Assembly (NCBI RefSeq): GCF_002368415.1
Contig: NZ_AP018290.1
Coordinates: 7,927,717-7,991,716 of the forward strand
Source of the DNA: Calothrix sp. NIES-4105
GTDB taxonomy: Bacteria > Cyanobacteriota > Cyanobacteriia > Cyanobacteriales > Nostocaceae
Length of the DNA stretch: 64,000 nt
Direction: 5' to 3'
Shown here piece after piece: positions 57,951-64,000 of this stretch. The position numbers and the translations under genes are program-made. Position 1 is the stretch's first letter; each line of letters opens with the position of its first letter. A model generated the notes under the pieces. The model ran no database searches, was not told where the DNA came from, and was given only the letters and a program-made list of their open reading frames with translations.

Positions 57951-58003
57951 ATTCACTTTGTTAACCAGTTCCACAACGTAATTAAAAAACTTAAAGATAA
58001 CTC

Positions 58004-60043
58004 ATGAAAGTTGAACAATTACAAGACAATTTGGCAAAGATTGAGCGTTTACAGTCAACAATGATTGATGTAGCTAATCATGGTTTTGATATTCGTGATA
58101 GAGATGATTTATATCAACAACTTTATCAAGAAGTAGATTTATTTATTGAAATACTTCAGGAAGAAGGATTATCTGTTTCTAATCCTAACAACTTTCAATC
58201 TTTATGGGAATGGTATGAATATTGGAGTTCTGAAGCTTTAAAACCTTATGCTAGAGAAAAATACGTTTACGATCTTTACTTAAATATATTTAACATAATT
58301 GAAGATTTATTACAAGATAAATCTATAGATATTTCTATTGAAACTTTGAACATATTATATTTTGAAAATTTGAACAAAACAATAAAACAAATTCAATCAA
58401 TACTGAGTAATGTTGCAACTAAAGAATCAAAAGTTGAAGACAAAGAAGAAAATTATATTACAATTTATAAATATATATCAACGCAGATAAAAAATTTAAA
58501 AGCATTAGGCATACCTATAAATAACCCAAACTATTTTCGGAAGCTTTCTTACTGGAAGGCTTACTGCTTATGTGAACTAAGTACGCATCAGTCTAGACAA
58601 GAGTATATAGAGAAACTTTATATAACTATCACTAGTTCTATTGAAAAAGCTAAGAAAAGAACCAGTTTGAAAGATGCTTCTGTAAAAGAATTTTTAGAGT
58701 ATTTTAAGCGTTATATAATTGAAGCGCAATTAATTCAAAATCCTGTAGTTGCCTCTAAAATTCCTGCTGAGAATATTCAATTGATTGAGCAAAATACAGA
58801 AGCAACATTATTTAGCTTTGATTCTGAAAGTCGAAAACCAGTTACTAATTCAAAATCAATAGAAGAACTATCTCCTCCTATATTTGCAAGTACTACTCAA
58901 TCTTCACAGTCCAATTCATATGATGCTATAATAGACGTTGTAATTATCACAGCTTTAGAAAAAGAACGGGATGCAGTTTTACGTTATTTAGATTCTCCTC
59001 AATTAACACAACGCTTTGGTAAAACCTTTTATACCTCTGTAATTAAAACTTTAAATTCGACCATTGTTTATCAAGTTATAATTGTGTGCTTGGAAGGAAT
59101 GGGAAACTTAAAATCTTCTTTTGCAACTCAGAAAGCAATTACTGAAATAAACCCGTCTCGCATTATTTTAGTAGGTATTGCAGGAGGGGTTCCAAAAGAT
59201 GGTCGATATTTAGGCGATATTATTGTGGGAGAACAGATTCTTTATTATGAATTAGGTAAACAAATTCAGCTAGAACGGAATATTCCCCAAACACAACGAA
59301 GAAATGAAGTTTACCGTCCAGCAAAGGATTTACTTGATGCAGCAAAGAGTCTAAATCCTCAAAATTGGGTTTTTTCAATAAAAGCTCAAAGACCTGATGG
59401 TTCAACAGGGAGAGTAATTCCTAAAGTTCATTTTGGAGTAGTCGCATCTGGCGATAAAGTTATTGCTGACTCAAGTTTTAGAGAAGAATTACAAAGTGAT
59501 TGGTCACAGCTAGTTGGGGTGGAAATGGAATCAGCAGGTGCTGCTTCTGCTGCTTATGAAAGTAATTTTATGCAAGGAATATTTCTTGTCAAAGGTATGT
59601 GTGATTGGGCTGATGGATCTAAAAACGATGTTTGGCAAGAATATGCAGCGGAATCATCAGCTTGTTTTGTAGTTAATTTGCTAAAATTAGCTCCTTTTGA
59701 AAGTAAGCTTAAACTTAATACTCAAAATAGTGGAAGTTCGGTTATTGACAGTAAATTTATAGCAGATGTTTCAAATAATCAAGAGCCTATTTCTTCAACT
59801 ATAAAAATTAGCAAAAATTATTCTGGTCGAGTTAAAGTTCGTGTTTGCGAAAACCTATTTCCTGGCTGGGAACTGTTAGCTGACTACTTTGACATTTCAC
59901 CACGAGAACGTGCTGCTTTTCAACCAGGAAGGCAAGCGCATGATGTTTGGGATTGGTTAAAACAAAGAGACAGACTTGATGAATTAGAAGACGCTCTAAG
60001 AGAAATAGGGCGTGAGGAGGTAGTTCAAGAGCTTTATAAGTAA
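58004..60043 (+). CDS. Nucleoside phosphorylase-domain protein with effector-associated (Death-like) C-terminus
   Basis: 679 residues. Residues of about 20-90 and 145-215 are two related helical units (YQQLYQEVDLFIEIL... NPNNFQSLWEWYEYWS; YKYISTQIKNLKALG... NPNYFRKLSYWKAYCL), an internal duplication. From 311 to 565 is a PNP/MTA-type phosphorylase (DVVIITALEKERDAVLRYL, ILVGIAGGV, GVEMESAGAASAAY, GMCDWADGSKN). Residues 605-679 (LFPGWELLADYFDISPRERA ... DVWDWLKQRDRLDELEDALR) form a Death-like effector-associated domain. In conflict systems this layout marks a nucleotide-cleaving effector recruited through homotypic contacts. It likely forms an operon with the helicase. Confidence 0.82.
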   Translation: MKVEQLQDNLAKIERLQSTMIDVANHGFDIRDRDDLYQQLYQEVDLFIEILQEEGLSVSNPNNFQSLWEWYEYWSSEALKPYAREKYVYDLYLNIFNIIEDLLQDKSIDISIETLNILYFENLNKTIKQIQSILSNVATKESKVEDKEENYITIYKYISTQIKNLKALGIPINNPNYFRKLSYWKAYCLCELSTHQSRQEYIEKLYITITSSIEKAKKRTSLKDASVKEFLEYFKRYIIEAQLIQNPVVASKIPAENIQLIEQNTEATLFSFDSESRKPVTNSKSIEELSPPIFASTTQSSQSNSYDAIIDVVIITALEKERDAVLRYLDSPQLTQRFGKTFYTSVIKTLNSTIVYQVIIVCLEGMGNLKSSFATQKAITEINPSRIILVGIAGGVPKDGRYLGDIIVGEQILYYELGKQIQLERNIPQTQRRNEVYRPAKDLLDAAKSLNPQNWVFSIKAQRPDGSTGRVIPKVHFGVVASGDKVIADSSFREELQSDWSQLVGVEMESAGAASAAYESNFMQGIFLVKGMCDWADGSKNDVWQEYAAESSACFVVNLLKLAPFESKLKLNTQNSGSSVIDSKFIADVSNNQEPISSTIKISKNYSGRVKVRVCENLFPGWELLADYFDISPRERAAFQPGRQAHDVWDWLKQRDRLDELEDALREIGREEVVQELYK

Positions 60044-60303
60044 GTTAAATATACAATTTATAACTTTTTAGGAGAGCATTATGAGCGAAGGGGCGATAGT
60101 TTAACATCGCCTTAGTGGAGTTTTACTATAACTACAAAACAGACGTGATTAATTAAGTCTCTACTCTCTGTGTACTCTGTGCCTCTGTGGTAAAAAAAAA
60201 CACCTCACTGCACAGGCTATAAGCCTATGCTACAATTCTGCAAAATTTTAAGTAATATTAAGATATAAGTAGAGGTGATTTTTGTAAAATTCAGGACATA
60301 TTC
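60044..60303. other. Intergenic region with gene-start remnant
   Basis: A TAGGAGAG site before ATG 60080 opens only seven codons (MSEGAIV), suggesting the cut-off start of a lost gene. The CTCTGTGTACTCTGTGCC repeat arm follows at 60167-60195. It marks the right border of the GGCGCC-free island. Confidence 0.35.
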
Positions 60304-61686
60304 ATGATTACTCAATTGTTAATTACTGAGGTTATCAATAAGCAGCGTCAATTTTTTTACACAGGTGCGACTAGAGATGTTAGTTTCCGCATTGCACAGC
60401 TAAAAAACTTAAAACAAGGGATAATGGAATATGAAAGTGAGATTTCTGAAGCGTTGAAAGCTGATTTAAATAAACCTGAGTTTGAAGTTTATGGTGCAGA
60501 GTTTTCGCTGATTTTTACTGAAATTGCTGATGCTATTAAACACTTAAATAATTGGGTAAAACCTCAAAGAAAGAAGCTCGAATTTACTTTTTTGCCTGGG
60601 TCAGCTTATTTATACCCTGAACCATTAGGTGTTGCTTTAATTATAGGTCCTTGGAACTATCCTTTTCAATTAAGCTTATTACCGTTAGTCGGCGCCATTG
60701 CAGCTGGTAATTGTGCAATTGTCAAACCTTCTGAAATTGCTTCTCATACTTCGCAGGTGATACATAAGGTAATATCAAAGATTTTCCCGCGCGAATATAT
60801 TGCAGTTGTTGAAGGAGGAGTGGAAACTACTCAAGAGTTATTGCAAGAAAAGTTTGACCATATCTTTTTTACAGGTGGTACAGCCGTTGGTAAAATTATC
60901 ATGAAGGAAGCGGCAAAACACCTGACACCTGTCACTCTCGAATTAGGTGGTAAAAGCCCTTGTATAGTTGATACAGATATTAATGTTGAAGTAAGCGCGC
61001 GGCGAATTACATGGGGCAAGTTTTTGAACGCTGGACAAACTTGTATTGCACCTGATTATCTGTTAGTGCATAAGTCTATTAAACATGATTTATTAAACGC
61101 AATAGCAGATAGTATCAAAGAGTTTTATGGCACCCGCCCAATCGACAGCCCGGATTATGCTAGAATTATTAGCCAAAAGCATTACACTAGATTAGTGAAT
61201 TACATTCAAGGAGATATTTATCTTGGTGGGGAATGTAATTCCGATAAATTATTTATTGCTCCAACTGTCATAAATAATGTTTCGTGGCAGGATTCAATAA
61301 TGGAGGAAGAAATTTTTGGGCCAATTCTTCCTGTTATTGAGTACGAAGACATTAATGAAGTTATAACAGCAATAAATTCTCGCCCAAAACCACTTGCTTT
61401 ATACTTATTTACCAATAATAAAAATTTGCAAGCGCGGATATTACGTGAAACTTCATCTGGTGGTGTTGGTATCAATGATACGATTAAACACTGTGGCGTG
61501 GCTACATTACCTTTTGGTGGTGTAGGTGATAGTGGAATTGGTAAGTATCACGGCAAAGCTAGTTTTGATGTTTTTTCCCATTACAAGAGTGTTTTGAAAC
61601 GGGGATTTGCTTTTGATATGAAAGTTTTATATCCTCCTTACGCAGGGAAATTACCTTTACTCAAAAAACTTTTTGGTAAGAATTAA
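60304..61686 (+). CDS. Aldehyde dehydrogenase (class 3 type)
   Basis: 460 residues oxidising aldehydes with NAD(P). The PLGVALIIGPWNYPFQLSLL start, HIFFTGGTAVGKI nucleotide loop, catalytic Glu in VTLELGGKSP and catalytic Cys in NAGQTCIAPDY are present, as is EEEIFGPILPV. The short length and the basic, hydrophobic C-terminal end (AFDMKVLYPPYAGKLPLLKKL) resemble the membrane-associated ALDH3/YwdH group that handles fatty aldehydes. Confidence 0.93.
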   Translation: MITQLLITEVINKQRQFFYTGATRDVSFRIAQLKNLKQGIMEYESEISEALKADLNKPEFEVYGAEFSLIFTEIADAIKHLNNWVKPQRKKLEFTFLPGSAYLYPEPLGVALIIGPWNYPFQLSLLPLVGAIAAGNCAIVKPSEIASHTSQVIHKVISKIFPREYIAVVEGGVETTQELLQEKFDHIFFTGGTAVGKIIMKEAAKHLTPVTLELGGKSPCIVDTDINVEVSARRITWGKFLNAGQTCIAPDYLLVHKSIKHDLLNAIADSIKEFYGTRPIDSPDYARIISQKHYTRLVNYIQGDIYLGGECNSDKLFIAPTVINNVSWQDSIMEEEIFGPILPVIEYEDINEVITAINSRPKPLALYLFTNNKNLQARILRETSSGGVGINDTIKHCGVATLPFGGVGDSGIGKYHGKASFDVFSHYKSVLKRGFAFDMKVLYPPYAGKLPLLKKLFGKN

Positions 61687-61754
61687 AATCCCCCCAACAA
61701 GAACGCGATTTCGCTACCGTGTACATACATCTTTAAATAATATCCTTTCCCCCC

Positions 61755-61850
61755 TTTGTGTTCTTTGTGTCTACCCTGCGGGAAATCCTCCGGATTATGT
61801 GGTTTATATCTTTAAGGAACCACAAAGGCACAAAGGGCACAAAGAAAGAG
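61755..61850. repeat. CTTTGTGTTCTTTGTGTC / ACCACAAAGGCACAAAG inverted repeat
   Basis: The two arms flank about 40 bp; same family as the repeat after gene A. It follows the aldehyde dehydrogenase and may act as a terminator. Confidence 0.65.
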
Positions 61851-61894
61851 AAGAAAAGTAACTTTGAGAAACTTGTGTATACACCGTAGCCTTA

Positions 61895-61956
61895 TTAAGG
61901 GGGCTAAGAGTCTTAATAAAGTCCCCCTTCCACGCGGGGGATTTAGGGGGATTAAT
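61895..61956. repeat. GGGGGCT/CCCCCTAAATCCCCC-type repeat
   Basis: AAGTCCCCCTTCCACGCGGG and GGGGGATTTAGGGGGAT form imperfect hairpins at the 3' end of trpE; a dispersed cyanobacterial palindrome. Confidence 0.55.
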
Positions 61957-61965
61957 TTCAAGTCT

Positions 61966-63468
61966 TTATCTTAAACACCTTATTGCTTCCAACATCCCGC
62001 GCGCTTTATTCAAAGTCTCCTCATATTCTTTTTCTGGTTCCGAGTCTGCTACTAAACCGGCGCCTGCTTGAACAATTACTTTACCGTTACGTGCTACCAT
62101 TGTGCGTATTGCGATGGCACTGTTTAATTGTCCTTCAAAGTCATAATATCCATATACGCCTGAATATACACCTCGACGAGATGGTTCTAATTCGTTGATT
62201 ATTTGCATAGCCCGAATTTTAGGCGCCCCACTAACTGTTCCAGCAGGAAAACAAGCTTTCATTAAGTCCCATGCTGTTTTAGATGGCGCCAGTTTACCAA
62301 TAACGTTACTAACGATATGCATGACATGGGAGTAACGCTCGATTACCATTAATTCATCAACGCATACTGTACCACTTTCACAGGCTCTACCTAAATCATT
62401 CCGCCCTAAGTCTACTAACATGACGTGTTCGGCGACTTCTTTGGGGTCTTGTAATAAATCTTGAGCTAATGCAGCATCTTCTTGTGGGGTTTTACCTCTC
62501 TTCCTAGTTCCCGCAATGGGACGCAGCGTAGCAATATTATTACCGAAGTCGTCTTTTTCAGCTTTGACCATTACTTCTGGACTGGAGCCAATAATCTGCC
62601 AATCCTGAAAGTTAAAATACGCCATGTAAGGTGAAGGGTTTATTTGACGTAATGAACGGTAAAGCGAGAAGGGGTCGCCTGTATACTCGGTTGTTAAACG
62701 CTGCGAAATTACAACCTGAAAAATATCACCTGCTTTAATATATTCTTTGGCTTTTTCTACACTACGGCAAAACTCTTCTTTGCTGAGGTTACTTTGATAT
62801 TGCTCTGATGACGGCGCCTGTCGAGTCGGAGTCCATTCAAAAATTGTTTTGTCAGGGTCGAGCGGTGAAGATAACTTACTTACCATTTGCTTAACACACT
62901 CGGCTGCTTTTTCATACGCTTGTTTTACATCTGAATTGCGTAAATCTGCATATGCTACTGCCCAAATTTTACGTTTAACCTGGTCAAATATCAACAACTG
63001 GTCTACCTGCATCCACAACCCATCAGGTATATTACGGTCATCTTGGGCATGAATTGGCACTTTCGGCTCTATCCAACGTATTAGTTCATAACCCCAAAAC
63101 CCAAATAAACCACCAATTCCTGGCGGTAACTCTGGTAACTTAACTGGTTTATACGGTTCTAAACAGTTTGCCAGTGCTTCAAAAGGGTCGCCATTAAATA
63201 CTTGGAGTACACCATCACGATGCGTTTGCGTTGTTTGTTCTCCGCGCGCTTCTAAAGTCCACAGTGGGTTACAACCTAACAAACTATAACGCCCAATTTT
63301 CTCACCACCTTCAACTGACTCCAGCAAAAAACTATAAGGCTGCCCAGCACATACCTTGTACCAAGCAGAAACAGGTGTATCTAAATCTGCCACCCACTCT
63401 TGGTATACCGGCACAAAATTGCCAAGATTTGCTAATTCAGTAAATTGGGAGAAGTCGGGAAAAATCAT
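61966..63468 (-). CDS. trpE: Anthranilate synthase component I
   Basis: 500 residues, first committed step of tryptophan synthesis from chorismate. The N-terminal SFLLESVEGGEKIGRYSLLG has the LLES-type tryptophan feedback site. The catalytic part shows DIFQVVISQRL, GSSPEVMVK, the IAGTRKRGKTPQEDAALA loop, HVMLVDLGRNDLGR and FPAGTVSGAPKIRAMQII. The glutaminase partner TrpG is not adjacent. psaD lies upstream on the same strand, separated by a heptamer repeat hairpin. Confidence 0.95.
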   Translation of the reverse strand: MIFPDFSQFTELANLGNFVPVYQEWVADLDTPVSAWYKVCAGQPYSFLLESVEGGEKIGRYSLLGCNPLWTLEARGEQTTQTHRDGVLQVFNGDPFEALANCLEPYKPVKLPELPPGIGGLFGFWGYELIRWIEPKVPIHAQDDRNIPDGLWMQVDQLLIFDQVKRKIWAVAYADLRNSDVKQAYEKAAECVKQMVSKLSSPLDPDKTIFEWTPTRQAPSSEQYQSNLSKEEFCRSVEKAKEYIKAGDIFQVVISQRLTTEYTGDPFSLYRSLRQINPSPYMAYFNFQDWQIIGSSPEVMVKAEKDDFGNNIATLRPIAGTRKRGKTPQEDAALAQDLLQDPKEVAEHVMLVDLGRNDLGRACESGTVCVDELMVIERYSHVMHIVSNVIGKLAPSKTAWDLMKACFPAGTVSGAPKIRAMQIINELEPSRRGVYSGVYGYYDFEGQLNSAIAIRTMVARNGKVIVQAGAGLVADSEPEKEYEETLNKARGMLEAIRCLR

Positions 63469-63477
63469 AATTAAGAG

Positions 63478-63590
63478 TGAGTCGTGCTGAGTGCTAAGTG
63501 CTGAGTGGGGGTTAAGAGTTGAGAGTGAGAAGTACGACTCTTTACTCTCTTTACTTCTTTAAACTCAGCACTCAGCACTCAACACTTTTA
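63478..63590. repeat. Heptamer repeat hairpin between psaD and trpE
   Basis: GTGCTGAGTGCTAAGTGCTG on the left and ACTCAGCACTCAGCACTCAA on the right form a long stem with AAGTACGACT-type loop sequence. Same family as the arrays after purA and inside mutL. Confidence 0.75.
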
Positions 63591-63597
63591 ACTAAGT

Positions 63598-64000
63598 TTA
63601 TACGTCGTAAGTATACTTACCGCTGAACTTAACTTGAGCTTGACTGGGGTTTTCACCAATTCTGCGGTCAACGTAACGTACTTTCTCGCGTCCTTGGTTA
63701 ACTTTTTCTGGGAATACGCCGTCTGCTGGGTGAATCTTTGTAGTTTCACCGTTAGGGAGAATCCGGTAAATTTGGTAGTTTGTGATTTTGAATTTCCGGA
63801 GTTGACCACCGAGCGCAATACCGTATTCTTTACGAGCTAAGTACAGCAGGTTATCACCATTACGCATTATAGCGGCGCCACCAGTAGGCATTTCAAAAAC
63901 TTGCTCTTTAGGGCTAGTCCAGGTGATTGCGTACATTTCTTCCTCGGCTGCTTTTGTAAGCAAACCGCCAGTAGAGCCACCGAACACAGGGGCTTGTCCA
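63598..64000 (-). CDS. psaD: Photosystem I subunit II (PsaD), 5' end beyond window
   Basis: The ferredoxin-docking stromal subunit of photosystem [21 protein letters not shown], then [20 protein letters not shown], then [20 protein letters not shown] and [20 protein letters not shown] are the conserved blocks. The frame continues past base 64000 (GQAPVFGG before FGGS), so the GTG seen at 63987 is an internal Val and the true start lies a few codons outside. Compared with other PsaD, the segment after [10 protein letters not shown] is a few residues shorter. Confidence 0.95.
   Translation of the reverse strand, partial: GQAPVFGGSTGGLLTKAAEEEMYAITWTSPKEQVFEMPTGGAAIMRNGDNLLYLARKEYGIALGGQLRKFKITNYQIYRILPNGETTKIHPADGVFPEKVNQGREKVRYVDRRIGENPSQAQVKFSGKYTYDV

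Overview
The window comes from a filamentous, probably heterocyst-forming cyanobacterium (Nostocales: Calothrix, Rivularia or Scytonema-like). Markers are psaD, the ferredoxin-thioredoxin reductase variable chain (ftrV), a short bL25, a FurB/Zur-type regulator, purS-purQ, many multi-domain GAF/PAS histidine kinases, a two-partner-secretion exoprotein, and intergenic heptamer repeats of the TGAGTGC type. The DNA is AT-rich but full of the palindrome GGCGCC (about 80 copies by hand count) and of CGCGCG. The classical cyanobacterial HIP1 octamer GCGATCGC was seen only once.

Layout. 1-7.6 kb: end of a nucleoside deaminase, then a signalling block (LuxR-type response regulator, three histidine kinases, an HD protein). 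7.6-12.6 kb: TPR protein, coiled-coil protein, GH3 hexosaminidase, a small-protein/HNH endonuclease pair and a decayed phd-vapC pair. 12.6-25 kb: housekeeping genes (mutL, adenosine deaminase-like, purA, rplY), a kinase/ATPase, a DUF218 protein and a TPR pair, with tandem and heptamer repeats between them. 25-31 kb: ftrV, a PP2C phosphatase, zur, purS-purQ and a Uma2 protein.

31-47 kb is the most unusual region. A 1001-aa protein of unknown family (gene A, 31293-34298) is followed 95 bp later by a short fragment of the start of a helicase-like gene whose intact copy (gene B, 43314-46928) lies 9 kb downstream. Four more fragments of the same gene start are scattered between them. They bound cassettes: hybrid kinase, response regulator and truncated kinase; frameshifted old yellow enzyme with an AraC regulator; deaminase-toxin/immunity-like pair; HigBA-like pair with a frameshifted toxin. 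I infer that A and B were once adjacent, probably as a two-gene system, and were separated by repeated insertion and rearrangement at the 5' end of B.

47-53 kb: a RelE-like toxin/antitoxin pair, a haemagglutinin-type exoprotein, an IsrB element (RuvC protein without HNH, matching terminal hairpins, structured upstream omega-RNA candidate) and an FAD monooxygenase. 53.8-60 kb: a two-gene island, a DUF4011-type SF1 helicase with a C-terminal Vsr-like nuclease followed by a nucleoside-phosphorylase protein with a Death-like/effector-associated tail. It holds no GGCGCC at all over about 7.4 kb, which points to recent acquisition, and looks like an anti-invader conflict system. 60-64 kb: aldehyde dehydrogenase, trpE and psaD (cut by the window edge).
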